From Clostridia bacterium (lineage in GTDB: Bacteria > Bacillota > Clostridia > Lachnospirales > Cellulosilyticaceae), in assembly GCA_029239755.1 (NCBI GenBank), contig JARBUI010000023.1, positions 1-40,964 of the forward strand: a stretch of DNA of 40,964 nt, read 5' to 3'. Position numbers and translations under genes: made by a program. Positions 1 through 8,897 of the stretch are shown here, piece by piece. The notes beneath the pieces were generated by a model that searched no databases, had not been told where the DNA came from, and saw only the letters and a program-made list of their open reading frames with translations. Every line of letters begins with the position of its first letter. Within the stretch, counting starts at the first letter, position 1.

Positions 1-1
1 A

Positions 2-658
2 GGACTTAATATTGAAGTTATTAACACTGCAATTGAAGCTATTCCTAAAGATACAGATATCGTTATTACACATGAAAAGTTAACAGCTAGAGCAAAATCG
101 TCAGCACCTTCTGCTCAGCATATCTCTCTAGATGACTTTATCAACACAAACGTATATGATAAATTAGTTGACGAGTTATCAGCTACGCAGAAAGCAAATC
201 CTGCAAAGGCAGAAGTTGAAGAGAAGGAAGAGACTCTTGCACTTAGCAAGCAAAACATTAGACTTGGACTTAAAAGTGTAAGTAAAACAGAAGCTATTAA
301 AATGGCTGGTCAATTGCTTGTAGATGGGGGCTATGTAGACCCTGATTATATTGAAGCTATGCTGCAAAGAGAAGAAGATTTAACAACGTATATTGGTAAT
401 GGTACAGCTATTCCTCACGGTGTTAGTGAAGCTAAAGAAAAAATTCATAAAACAGGAATTAGTATTCTGCAATTTCCAGATGGAGTTGATTTTGGAGAAG
501 GAATTGCTTATCTTGTAATAGGTATTGCAGGTATCGGTAACGAACATCTTATGATTTTGTCTAATCTTGCTGAAATGTTAGAAGAAGAATCTAAAGTTCA
601 GGAATTAAGAAAAACAACAGATATTGATTACATGTACAAACAATTTACTAGACAATAA
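2..658 (+). CDS. mtlA: PTS mannitol-type EIIBA, C-terminal part (partial at 5' end)
   Basis: The frame is open from base 2, so the gene starts before the window; 218 residues are visible. The first ~50 residues look like the end of an EIIB(mtl) domain (DTDIVITHEKLTARAKS, then the phrase SAQHISLDDF). After a charged linker comes an EIIA domain of the mannitol/fructose class with the phosphorylated histidine in GTAIPHGV (His codon 416-418). In this family EIIA passes phosphate from HPr to the EIIB cysteine, which phosphorylates the sugar entering through EIIC. The EIIC part and the EIIB cysteine lie outside the window. It heads an operon with a sugar-phosphate kinase, a dehydrogenase, HPr and Enzyme I. 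Mannitol is the best guess for substrate from the EIIB resemblance, but another hexitol is possible. Confidence 0.85.
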   Translation, partial: GLNIEVINTAIEAIPKDTDIVITHEKLTARAKSSAPSAQHISLDDFINTNVYDKLVDELSATQKANPAKAEVEEKEETLALSKQNIRLGLKSVSKTEAIKMAGQLLVDGGYVDPDYIEAMLQREEDLTTYIGNGTAIPHGVSEAKEKIHKTGISILQFPDGVDFGEGIAYLVIGIAGIGNEHLMILSNLAEMLEEESKVQELRKTTDIDYMYKQFTRQ

Positions 659-713
659 TCATTTACAGCATATAAAATGTTTTAAAAAAAACAAAGCAGG
701 AAAGGAAAAAGTG

Positions 714-1640
714 ATGATTTATACAGTAACACTTAACCCAGCTGTTGATAAAACCATTAAATTAAAAAACTTAGTAGTTGACCATGTTAATAGGGCAGAA
801 GAAGTTAGAGAAGACGCGGGTGGAAAAGGGATTAATGTTTCTAAAATGATTAAAAATTTAATGGGTGAAAGCGAAGCTCTTGGACTCTGCGCTGGAAAAA
901 CAGGAGAATTTATACAACATCAACTGGATGAAATGGGAATCAAACATCATTTTATTCAGGGTGAAGGACAAACAAGAACCAACATAAAAATAGTTGATGA
1001 TCTTAATAAAACCTATACTGATATTAATGAAACAGGGGCACCTGTTTCAAAGGAAACGATGCAGGCACTGGAGGAACTTATTTTTAGCAAACTAACTCAA
1101 GATGATTTTTTGGTGCTTGCTGGAAGTGTGCCTGCTAATGTTTCAAAAGATATTTATAAAAATTGGATTCAAAGAGCTAATGAAATAGGAGCCAAGGTTA
1201 TACTTGATGCAGATGGTCAGCTTTTAGAGCAAGGATTAGAAGCAGGGCCTTACCTGATTAAACCTAATATTCATGAATTAGAAACACTCTATAATAAAGA
1301 AATAAAAACGATTGAAGAAGCTATCATGCTTGCAAAAGATTTATTTAAAAATAAGATTGAAGTTATTGTTATCTCAAGAGGCGAACATGGATGTGTTGTT
1401 GTAACTAAAGATGAGACATTAATGATAGAAGGACTTAAAGTTCCTGTTAAAAGTACAGTTGGTGCAGGTGATTCTATGGTAGCCGCACTGGCTTATGCCT
1501 TAAATAATAAGGACTCTCTAAAAGAAGCTATTACCCTTGGGGTTGCGGCAAGTGCTGCCAGTGTTATGCAAGAGGGAACTATTATGGGAGAATGGGATAC
1601 CATTCAAAGTCTTAAAGAAAAAGTTAATGTTACTAATTAG
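714..1640 (+). CDS. 1-phosphofructokinase / tagatose-6-phosphate kinase family (PfkB)
   Basis: This 308-residue protein belongs to the PfkB sugar kinase family, in the 1-phosphofructokinase/LacC branch (start MIYTVTLNPAVDKT). Both family signatures are visible: DAGGKGINVSKM near residue 36 and VGAGDSMVAALAY near residue 250, the latter holding the catalytic Asp. It would phosphorylate a ketose monophosphate to a bisphosphate. I chose ATG 714 because an AGGAAAGGAAA stretch lies just upstream; GTG 711 is in frame and possible, while an earlier frame extension overlaps the EIIBA gene and lacks homology. It lies 55 bp after EIIBA and 18 bp before the dehydrogenase, so all are probably co-transcribed. 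Fructose 1-phosphate, tagatose 6-phosphate and fructose 6-phosphate cannot be told apart here. Confidence 0.88.
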   Translation: MIYTVTLNPAVDKTIKLKNLVVDHVNRAEEVREDAGGKGINVSKMIKNLMGESEALGLCAGKTGEFIQHQLDEMGIKHHFIQGEGQTRTNIKIVDDLNKTYTDINETGAPVSKETMQALEELIFSKLTQDDFLVLAGSVPANVSKDIYKNWIQRANEIGAKVILDADGQLLEQGLEAGPYLIKPNIHELETLYNKEIKTIEEAIMLAKDLFKNKIEVIVISRGEHGCVVVTKDETLMIEGLKVPVKSTVGAGDSMVAALAYALNNKDSLKEAITLGVAASAASVMQEGTIMGEWDTIQSLKEKVNVTN

Positions 1641-1658
1641 AAGATAGGAGACAAAAAG

Positions 1659-2918
1659 ATGAAAACAAGAGCTGTTAGATTATATGATGTCAATACACTA
1701 AAATTAGAGGAATTTGAACTGCCACAAATCAAAGATGATGAAATATTAGCAAAGGTTGTATCAGACAGTGTATGTATGTCAACTTATAAAGCTGTTATTC
1801 AAGGATCAAAACATAAAAGAGTTCCAGAAAACATTGCTGAGCATCCAACAATCATGGGTCATGAATTTGCAGGAGTTATTGTAGAGGTAGGAGCTAAATG
1901 GCAGGATCAATTTAAGCCAGGAGAAAAATTCGCTATTCAGCCTGCATTAAACTACAAAGGAAGTCCTTATGCTCCAGGCTACTCATTTGAATTTTTCGGA
2001 GGCAATGCAACCTATACGATTATTCCTCAAGAAGTTATGGAACTAGGGTTCTTATTAAAGTATGAAGGGGAAGCCTTCTACGATGCATCCTTATCAGAAC
2101 CAATGTCTTGTATTATCGGAGGGTTCCATGCAAACTACCATACTGAAACAGGTAAATATGTTCATCATATGGGAATTGTTGAAGGAGGTAAAATGGCTCT
2201 CTTAGCTGGAGTAGGACCAATGGGTCTTGGAGCTATAGATTATGCACTTCATTGTGATCGCAGGCCAGGAACACTTGTTGTAACAGATATTGATGAAGCA
2301 AGAATTCAAAGAGCTAGAACGTTATTTAGTGAAGAGCATGCTAAAGCTTGCGGCGTAGAACTTATTTATGTTAATACAAAAGAAATAGAGGATGTACCAG
2401 CGCATCTTAAGGAAATAGTAGGCGGAACAGGCTATGATGATGTTTTTGTTTATGCTCCAGTACGCAAATTGATTGAAGATGCCGATAAAATATTAGGAAA
2501 AGATGGCTGTATGAACTTCTTTGCAGGACCTACAGATACTGAATTCTCAGCTTCTGTTAATTTCTACAATATTCATTACACACCTACACATATTATGGGG
2601 TCAACAGGTGGTAATGATGATGATATGAGAGAGTCTTTAGAAATGTCTGCTAAAGGACTTATTAACCCAGCGGTTATGATTACACACGTTGGAGGTATTG
2701 ATAGTGCTCCTGATGCTATTTTAAACCTTCCAAATATTCCTGGTGGCAAAAAACTTATTTATAATGGTATAGATATGCCTCTGATGGCACTAGAAGATTT
2801 TAGAAAAGCAGGAGAAACTAATCCAGTTTACAAAGAACTCGCTGATATAATTGACAAACATAAGGGCCTATGGTCTGCAGAAGCAGAACGTTATCTTTTA
2901 AACCAATTTGAAAAGTAA
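1659..2918 (+). CDS. Medium-chain zinc dehydrogenase, L-sorbose-1-phosphate reductase-like
   Basis: A 419-residue medium-chain dehydrogenase. Likely catalytic zinc ligands are the Cys in SVCMSTYK, the GHE motif in IMGHEFAG and a Glu in LSEPMSC. The four-cysteine structural zinc lobe common in alcohol dehydrogenases is absent. The nucleotide-binding glycines are in LAGVGPMGLGAIDYAL. Length and the phrases around the active site resemble SorE, the L-sorbose-1-phosphate reductase, and related sugar-phosphate dehydrogenases. In this operon it would interconvert a hexitol phosphate (from the PTS) and a ketose phosphate, which the adjacent PfkB kinase could then use. AGGAG sits upstream of ATG 1659 and HPr follows after 12 bp. 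The exact substrate is inference. Confidence 0.8.
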   Translation: MKTRAVRLYDVNTLKLEEFELPQIKDDEILAKVVSDSVCMSTYKAVIQGSKHKRVPENIAEHPTIMGHEFAGVIVEVGAKWQDQFKPGEKFAIQPALNYKGSPYAPGYSFEFFGGNATYTIIPQEVMELGFLLKYEGEAFYDASLSEPMSCIIGGFHANYHTETGKYVHHMGIVEGGKMALLAGVGPMGLGAIDYALHCDRRPGTLVVTDIDEARIQRARTLFSEEHAKACGVELIYVNTKEIEDVPAHLKEIVGGTGYDDVFVYAPVRKLIEDADKILGKDGCMNFFAGPTDTEFSASVNFYNIHYTPTHIMGSTGGNDDDMRESLEMSAKGLINPAVMITHVGGIDSAPDAILNLPNIPGGKKLIYNGIDMPLMALEDFRKAGETNPVYKELADIIDKHKGLWSAEAERYLLNQFEK

Positions 2919-2930
2919 AGGAGACTATTT

Positions 2931-3203
2931 ATGGAAAAAATTACATTAACCCTAACAAATCCTCAAGGATTACATGCAAGACCGGCAAGTTTGCTTACAA
3001 AGGTAGTAAAGGACTTTAAATGCGACTTACATTTTTATAAAAATGGCATAGATACTAAGAAATATCAGCCTAAAAGTATTCTTTCAGTAATGTCTGTTGG
3101 TGCTGCTAAAGGTGATCAGTTAACTTTTGTTGCAGACGGAAGTGATGAGAAAGAAGCCATTAAAGCTATTGCAGAATTTATCCAAAGTGGGTGTGGCGAA
3201 TAG
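2931..3203 (+). CDS. HPr-family phosphocarrier protein
   Basis: A 90-residue HPr protein of normal length. The phosphorylated histidine is in PQGLHARPAS (about His16), and the regulatory serine phosphorylated by HPr kinase in Firmicutes is likely the Ser in PKSILSVMS (about residue 49). The protein carries phosphate from Enzyme I to EIIA in the cytoplasm. The gene is 12 bp after the dehydrogenase and 10 bp before Enzyme I, with AGGAG before the ATG. It may be a substrate-dedicated paralogue rather than the general ptsH, because it sits inside a sugar-specific operon; whether the genome has a second HPr cannot be seen here. Confidence 0.93.
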   Translation: MEKITLTLTNPQGLHARPASLLTKVVKDFKCDLHFYKNGIDTKKYQPKSILSVMSVGAAKGDQLTFVADGSDEKEAIKAIAEFIQSGCGE

Positions 3204-3213
3204 GAGGCATGTT

Positions 3214-4911
3214 ATGCATATCATAAAGGGGACACCGATCTCGCCTGGTATAGCTATAGGGAAAGCTATTGTAAAAAATACCTTGCAAAGTGAAATACAT
3301 TTAGAACAGAATAAAAATCCAAACGACGAGAAACAAAGATTTCATGAGGCAAGACTAGAAGCCATAGAGCAGATAAAAGGTATTTATGAGCAAATGCTTC
3401 AGACAAAAGGGGAAGAAGAAGCTGAAATATTTATGGCGCATATTACAATGCTGGAAGATGTTGAGCTTATAGAAGGCGTAGAGTCGACAATTGATGAGCT
3501 AAGCTGTAATGCTGAATGGGCGCTGCATCATATTGCAAAAAACTTTATTGCTATTTTTGAAGCTATGGATGTGGAATACATGAAAGAAAGGGCTATGGAT
3601 ATCAGAGATATCAGCAGCCGTGTTCAAAGAATTCTATCCAGTGATGAGACTCATAATATTTTTGAGTTAAAGGAACCAGCAATTATTGTAGCTCAGGATC
3701 TCACACCTTCAGACACTGCACAAATGGATCCAAATCTTGTAATAGGGATCATTAATGAAGACGGTGGACCCACATCCCACGCTGCAATCATTGCCAGAAT
3801 GATGGGTGTTCCGCTCATTGTTTATTCAAATATCACTTCTTTAGTAAGCAGTGGTCAAATGATAGCATTTGACGGCAGTACAGGAGATATTAATCTTCAT
3901 CCAACCAAAGAGTTTATTGAGGAGTATAGAGAAAAACAGCTTAAATTAATAGAGAAAAAAGAACAGCTGGAAAAGTTAAAGGGAACTAAAACGATCACAA
4001 CAGATGGTTTTAAGGTTGAACTTGCGGGTAATATCGGAATGCCTAAAGATGTAAAAGCGGTTTTAGAGCAAGATGGTGAAGCAGTTGGCCTTTTTAGAAC
4101 TGAATTCTTATATATGAGCAGAAATGACTTTCCAGATGAAGAAGAGCAGTTTCTTGCATACAAAGAAGTAGTAGAAAAAATGCAGGGGCATCCAGTTGTT
4201 ATAAGAACACTGGATATTGGCGGAGATAAGGAATTAGATTACCTCGAAATCCCAAAAGAAATGAATCCGTTTTTAGGATGCAGAGCTATTCGTTTATGCC
4301 TAAGTAAACCTGCTTTGTGGAAAGTTCAAATTAGGGCACTGCTCAGAGCAAGTGTTTTTGGAGAACTTCGCATTATGCTTCCAATGATTACTGTTATGGA
4401 AGAGCTTATTGCAGCAAAAGAAATAATAGAAGAAGCTAAAGAAGAGCTTAGAAATGAGAAGATAACCTTTAATGAAAATGTTTCAGTAGGAATGATGATG
4501 GAAACACCTGCAGCTGCTGTAATGGCTGATGTGTTTGCAAAGGAAGTAGATTTCTTTAGTATTGGAACGAATGACCTTGTGCAGTATACTATTGCCGTAG
4601 ATCGTATGAATACACAAGTTGCACATTTATATTCACCGTATCATCCAGCTGTTTTAAGGCTTATTAAGAAGATTGTTGACAGCGCCCATGAGGCTGGAAT
4701 TTGGGCAGGCATGTGCGGAGAAGCTGCCGCAGATAAGAAACTCATTCCTTTATGGATTGGTATAGGCCTTGACGAACTTAGTATGTCTCCACCATCACTT
4801 TTAGAGACAAGGGAGCAAATTCAAGGTTTATCCAAAAAAGAAGCTGAGAAATTAGTTGATGAAGTCTTATCTTTAAAGACTGCAAAAATGATTGAAGAAA
4901 GATTACAATAA
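3214..4911 (+). CDS. ptsI: PTS Enzyme I (phosphoenolpyruvate-protein phosphotransferase)
   Basis: A 565-residue Enzyme I, close to the usual length of about 570. It takes phosphate from phosphoenolpyruvate onto the histidine in GGPTSHAAIIARMMGVP and gives it to HPr. Other family signatures are visible: the PEP-binding arginine in GLFRTEFLYMSR, DIGGDKEL, the MMMETPAA segment, and FSIGTNDLVQYTIAVDR, with the catalytic Cys in MCGEAA. I chose ATG 3214 because AGGAGG (3202-3207) lies 6 bases before it; a longer frame begins inside the HPr gene and has no family similarity. An intrinsic terminator follows, so this is the last gene of the PTS operon. Confidence 0.95.
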   Translation: MHIIKGTPISPGIAIGKAIVKNTLQSEIHLEQNKNPNDEKQRFHEARLEAIEQIKGIYEQMLQTKGEEEAEIFMAHITMLEDVELIEGVESTIDELSCNAEWALHHIAKNFIAIFEAMDVEYMKERAMDIRDISSRVQRILSSDETHNIFELKEPAIIVAQDLTPSDTAQMDPNLVIGIINEDGGPTSHAAIIARMMGVPLIVYSNITSLVSSGQMIAFDGSTGDINLHPTKEFIEEYREKQLKLIEKKEQLEKLKGTKTITTDGFKVELAGNIGMPKDVKAVLEQDGEAVGLFRTEFLYMSRNDFPDEEEQFLAYKEVVEKMQGHPVVIRTLDIGGDKELDYLEIPKEMNPFLGCRAIRLCLSKPALWKVQIRALLRASVFGELRIMLPMITVMEELIAAKEIIEEAKEELRNEKITFNENVSVGMMMETPAAAVMADVFAKEVDFFSIGTNDLVQYTIAVDRMNTQVAHLYSPYHPAVLRLIKKIVDSAHEAGIWAGMCGEAAADKKLIPLWIGIGLDELSMSPPSLLETREQIQGLSKKEAEKLVDEVLSLKTAKMIEERLQ

Positions 4912-4955
4912 GAGTATAATGATGTTAAGTAAAGTTGAAAAGCTGTAAAATATGA

Positions 4956-4990
4956 AAGGGCATGTGAAAATTTTCACTTGCTCTTCTTTT
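4956..4990 (+). terminator. Intrinsic terminator of PTS operon
   Basis: AAGGGCATGTGAAAA (4956-4970) pairs with TTTTCACTTGCTCTT (4971-4985) with two imperfect pairs and essentially no loop beyond the centre, followed by CTTTT. It lies between Enzyme I and the chemoreceptor and probably ends the PTS transcript. Confidence 0.65.
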
Positions 4991-5028
4991 ACAACTCAGA
5001 CTAAATAGATAAAATGGGGGAGATTGTA

Positions 5029-6291
5029 TTGAAAAAACTAGAGAACATGAAGGTATTCACTGTCTTAGCAATTATTCCATTAGTACTTATTATTATCATG
5101 AGTTTAGCTTTATACGTTACACAAGGGGCGGTATTAAAAGGTTTGTTTCATATAGTACCCATTATGATCAGTGTTATAACACTATTTATTCTCGTTGTTT
5201 TTATACTGTTAATGAACTATATTCACCGCCAGATTAAACTCGCAAGTGAGTTTACCCAGTCTATTTCACAGGGGGATTTCGGACGCAAACTACTTGTTCA
5301 TTCTGATGATGCGTTAGGGCACATGCATGAGGCTCTTAATGGCATGTCAGATAGTCTAAAAACAAACATACATAAAATAACAAACCATCTTACTGAGGTT
5401 ATGGCTGCATCTGAAGGATTCATTGGGGCTACAGATCAAACGCAGTGTATAGCAGATAAGATGATAAGCTTAGTACAGGAAGCTGAGACGTCTACAAGTA
5501 AACAGATAAATATTTCAGATCAAATGTCTCACTCATTTATAGAAATTAATCAGGGAATGGAAAATATTGATTCCAGCTTACAAAATGTTGTTGAATCTTT
5601 CGTAGAAGCTTCATCTAAGGCCGAAGATGGAACACATGTTATTAATAATGCATTTGAGCAAATGAAAACAATTAGTAAAAAGTTTGAAGTATCGACCAGT
5701 GCGATTGATCACTTAAAAGATAAATCGAAAGAAATTGATCAAATTGTAGCACTGATTACAAATATTGCTGCACAAACTAATCTGCTTGCTTTGAATGCCG
5801 CAATAGAAGCTGCAAGAGCTGGAGAGCAAGGAAGAGGTTTTGCTGTGGTTGCAGATGAAGTTAAAAAATTAGCAGAGCAGTCAGCAGGGGCAGCTCGGGA
5901 AATTGGCAGTCTTATTCATAAAATACAGGAAGAAATTGATCACGCAGTAAACTCTATGGCAGAAGGAAATGAAGCTATTGATTCAGGAATATCTATGGTT
6001 GGGAACGCAGGGGAGTGTTTTAATAATATCTTTAGCGATATAGAGACTGTTTCGAATCAAATGATGGATATTTCAGCGGTTATTGAAGAAGTATTTACTG
6101 TTACAGGGGCAATGGTAGAATCGTCCCAAAACATTTGTGAAATTGCAAGACATTCAGCAGCAAATACAGTAAGTATATCACAAGATTCTAAGAAACAAAA
6201 AACACTAATAAGGCAAGTTATTGAATCAGCAGGAAATGTAAGAAGTATGCTGCATGGTACCTTGAGTGAAATAAATGGCTTTAAGGCATAA
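5029..6291 (+). CDS. Methyl-accepting chemotaxis protein without an extracellular sensor domain
   Basis: A 420-residue chemoreceptor. Two membrane segments lie close together near the N-terminus (about residues 9-29 and 41-62), joined by roughly a dozen residues, so there is no room for a periplasmic ligand domain. A HAMP-like region follows ([18 protein letters not shown]), then a long coiled-coil signalling domain with the conserved CheA/CheW-binding tip [30 protein letters not shown]. It probably senses a cytoplasmic or membrane cue, or couples to a partner. GGGGGAG (5016-5022) is spaced correctly for TTG 5029 ([10 protein letters not shown]); ATG 5014 overlaps that site and is less likely. 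It is a single-gene unit between two terminators. Confidence 0.9.
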   Translation: MKKLENMKVFTVLAIIPLVLIIIMSLALYVTQGAVLKGLFHIVPIMISVITLFILVVFILLMNYIHRQIKLASEFTQSISQGDFGRKLLVHSDDALGHMHEALNGMSDSLKTNIHKITNHLTEVMAASEGFIGATDQTQCIADKMISLVQEAETSTSKQINISDQMSHSFIEINQGMENIDSSLQNVVESFVEASSKAEDGTHVINNAFEQMKTISKKFEVSTSAIDHLKDKSKEIDQIVALITNIAAQTNLLALNAAIEAARAGEQGRGFAVVADEVKKLAEQSAGAAREIGSLIHKIQEEIDHAVNSMAEGNEAIDSGISMVGNAGECFNNIFSDIETVSNQMMDISAVIEEVFTVTGAMVESSQNICEIARHSAANTVSISQDSKKQKTLIRQVIESAGNVRSMLHGTLSEINGFKA

Positions 6292-6308
6292 AAAAATAAA
6301 TAAATGTT

Positions 6309-6352
6309 GGTTAATCTATTCATGTTGGACATAATAGGATTAACCTTTTTTT
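6309..6352 (+). terminator. Intrinsic terminator after chemoreceptor
   Basis: GGTTAATCTATT (6309-6320) pairs with AATAGGATTAACC (6333-6345) with one bulge, followed by seven T. It ends the chemoreceptor transcript just before the next gene's ribosome binding site. Confidence 0.75.
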
Positions 6353-6381
6353 ATGCATTAATAAAATCACTGGAGGTAATT

Positions 6382-7512
6382 ATGAAAGCGATAACTTATC
6401 AAGGAATGAAAAATGTAGAAGTAAAAAGTGTTGCAGATCCTAAGATAGAAAAAGACGATGATATCATATTAAAAGTAACCTCAACAGCTATTTGTGGTTC
6501 GGATTTGCATTTAATACACGGGATGATTCCTAACATGCCGCATGATTATATTATTGGACACGAAGCAATGGGAATTGTACAGGAAGCAGGCAAAGAAGTA
6601 AGGAAAGTTAAAAAAGGTGATAGGGTCATTATCCCATTTCCCATATCATGCGGTCATTGCTGGTACTGTGAACATGAGCTGTGGAGTCAATGTGACAATT
6701 CTAATGAAAATGGTGAAGCAGGCGCTATCTTTGGTTATAGCAAAACATATGGAGGGTATGATGGCGGCCAAGCAGAATATTTAAGGGTACCTTACGCAAA
6801 TGTAGGACCTATGCTGATTCCAGAAGAGTTAACTGACGAGCAGGCGTTGTTTTTAACAGATATACTGCCTACCTCTTATTGGGGCGCAGAAAACGGAGGT
6901 GTTAAATTAGGAGACACAGTAGTTGTATTAGGATGTGGACCTGTAGGACTGCTAGCGCAAAAGTGGGCTGCTTATATGGGAGCCAAACGTATTATTGCAG
7001 TAGATTATATTGGATATAGGTTAAAACATGCTGCAGTATATAATGACGTAGAAGTTTTAAATTTTGAAGAATACGATAATGTGGGGGAGCATATTAAAGA
7101 AATAACAGGCGGCGGAGCAGATGTTGTTATTGATTGTGTTGGTATGGATGGAAAAATGTCTGGTATAGAAAGAGTAGAAACCCTTCTAAAACTTCAAGGA
7201 GGTTCTAAGTCCGCTATTGAAATAGCTGCACAGGCTGTAAGAAAGGGCGGAACAGTGTCCATGGTAGGAGTATATGGAGCAAGATATAATATGTTTCCAC
7301 TTGGGGACTTTTTTGCCAGAAACATTACACTTAAAATGGGGCAATGTCCTGTGCACTCCTATGTGCCAACCATACTTGAGCTAATTAAAGAAAATAAAAT
7401 AGATCCAACAGATATTATTACACACAAACTGCCATTGGATAAAGGGGAATATGCCTATGAGATTTTTGATGCAAAAAAGGATGACTGTATTAAAGTTATT
7501 TTAAAACCTTAA
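6382..7512 (+). CDS. Zinc-dependent alcohol dehydrogenase, glutathione-independent formaldehyde dehydrogenase-like
   Basis: A 376-residue medium-chain dehydrogenase. Catalytic zinc ligands are visible in ICGSDLH and GHEAMG; the structural zinc site is complete (CGHCWYCEHELWSQC, four cysteines). NAD binding is in VVLGCGPVGLLAQKWA, and the following VDYIGYR is compatible with NAD(H). The internal segments GAIFGYSKTYGGYDGGQAEYL and the long insertion in the C-terminal half are typical of the FdhA-like branch that oxidises aldehydes or alcohols without glutathione. ATG 6382 has TGGAGG upstream; an earlier in-frame start falls in the terminator and is rejected. It is transcribed alone or read through into the next gene 125 bp on. 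The substrate is not decided by the sequence. Confidence 0.85.
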   Translation: MKAITYQGMKNVEVKSVADPKIEKDDDIILKVTSTAICGSDLHLIHGMIPNMPHDYIIGHEAMGIVQEAGKEVRKVKKGDRVIIPFPISCGHCWYCEHELWSQCDNSNENGEAGAIFGYSKTYGGYDGGQAEYLRVPYANVGPMLIPEELTDEQALFLTDILPTSYWGAENGGVKLGDTVVVLGCGPVGLLAQKWAAYMGAKRIIAVDYIGYRLKHAAVYNDVEVLNFEEYDNVGEHIKEITGGGADVVIDCVGMDGKMSGIERVETLLKLQGGSKSAIEIAAQAVRKGGTVSMVGVYGARYNMFPLGDFFARNITLKMGQCPVHSYVPTILELIKENKIDPTDIITHKLPLDKGEYAYEIFDAKKDDCIKVILKP

Positions 7513-7637
7513 TAGATCGAAAAACTTTTACTCCCAGTAAATCATAGTATGCATACAGAAGCTGACACATATACTGATAATGGAGTAATGTTTTAGCAGA
7601 GAGTGGAGTATTCATAAAATGAATGGGGGGATTATGT

Positions 7638-8723
7638 ATGTCTTACGGTAAAATTAAGCATTTGTTTCCTGGAGGAAATACATCTCAAGGGTTTTTTAGT
7701 TACTATTCTAACATTATGACCCAAGAAGAAGCAGATAGGTTTATCATTATTAAAGGTGGACCAGGTGTCGGTAAATCAACTTTTATGAAAAAAATAGGGG
7801 AAGAAATGCTGCAAAGAGGATATGATGTGGAATACCTGCACTGTTCTTCAGACAATAATTCCTTAGATGGCGTCAAAATACCAGCACTTCAAATCGCACT
7901 GATTGATGGAACATCTCCTCATGTGGTTGACCCCAAGAGTCCTGGTGCAGTTGACGAAATTCTAAATTTCGGGGAGTTTTGGAACGATGAGGGGATTAGA
8001 GTTCATAAACAGGATATTATTGAGACAAATAAAAAATTGGGCGGAATCTTTGCAAGGGCCTATAAATATTTAAAAGCTGCAGACGCTGTTTATGAGGATA
8101 GCTCTGTTATCTACAGCAAGGCATTAAATTGGGGTGAAGTTAATAGACAGATTTTTGAGTTAATAGAAGTAATATTTGGGGATACGAAAATAGCAGCCGA
8201 AATCGGAAAAGAGAGAAGCCTCTTTGCAAGTGCTATGACGCCTAAAGGCCTATGTAATTATCTAGATAATATCTTAACGCAGGATACAGTCTATGAACTA
8301 AAAGGTGGAATAGGGACAGATGAAAAAGAGATACTTAACAGGCTCAAATCAGCAGCTATTGAGAGGGGCTATTTTGTAGAGGCCTTTTACTGTGCATTAA
8401 GACCGGATAAGCTTGAACATCTTATAATCCCTGCACTAAATACGGCCATTACAACCTCGAATGATTATCATACATCTAAAGTAGCTAAGTCAAGAACGAT
8501 AGATATGCAGCAGTTTTACAATCAAGTAGTGCTTGATGTGTATAGGGAAGACTTAGAGCAAAATAAAGCGACATTTGAACATTTGATGTCAATAGCATTG
8601 CAAACGATCAGCAAAGCTAAAGGACTTCATGATAGCTTAGAGACCTATTATATCCCTAATGTAAATTTTGAAGCCATTGACAAATGTTTTGAAAAAGTAA
8701 TGAATAGGATTTTAAAAGATTAA
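7638..8723 (+). CDS. P-loop ATPase-like protein, tandem NTPase domains (PRK06851-type), second domain degenerate
   Basis: A 361-residue protein that I recognise as a conserved Firmicutes family of unknown role with two P-loop domains. The first Walker A is intact (GGPGVGKST, about residues 40-48). The second half repeats the first: about residue 222 the corresponding segment reads GGIGTDEKE, lacking the lysine-serine/threonine pair, while the following phrases (RGYDVEYLHC versus RGYFVEAFYC; VKIPALQIAL versus LIIPALNTAI) still match. So only the N-terminal site should bind nucleotide. ATG 7638 is chosen because GGGGGG (7625-7630) is spaced for it; ATG 7623 overlaps that site. A terminator follows; the gene is probably monocistronic. 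Function unknown. Confidence 0.8.
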   Translation: MSYGKIKHLFPGGNTSQGFFSYYSNIMTQEEADRFIIIKGGPGVGKSTFMKKIGEEMLQRGYDVEYLHCSSDNNSLDGVKIPALQIALIDGTSPHVVDPKSPGAVDEILNFGEFWNDEGIRVHKQDIIETNKKLGGIFARAYKYLKAADAVYEDSSVIYSKALNWGEVNRQIFELIEVIFGDTKIAAEIGKERSLFASAMTPKGLCNYLDNILTQDTVYELKGGIGTDEKEILNRLKSAAIERGYFVEAFYCALRPDKLEHLIIPALNTAITTSNDYHTSKVAKSRTIDMQQFYNQVVLDVYREDLEQNKATFEHLMSIALQTISKAKGLHDSLETYYIPNVNFEAIDKCFEKVMNRILKD

Positions 8724-8736
8724 AAAAGTAATAGGA

Positions 8737-8774
8737 TGCAAAACCTTTATGGTAACCCATAGAGGTTTTTTTGC
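8737..8774 (+). terminator. Intrinsic terminator after tandem NTPase gene
   Basis: TGCAAAACCTTTATGG (8738-8752, plus flank) pairs with CCATAGAGGTTTTTTTGCA (8757-8774), with a short loop and a T-run inside the right arm. Confidence 0.75.
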
Positions 8775-8897
8775 AGCCTATTTAATCAATTAATAATTTT
8801 CGAATGATGAGAACTCTATTAATGCATAATTTACTTATAGAAGATAATTTGATACAATAAGTTTTAACTTATACAGTTTTTGAAGGAGATGATCGTT

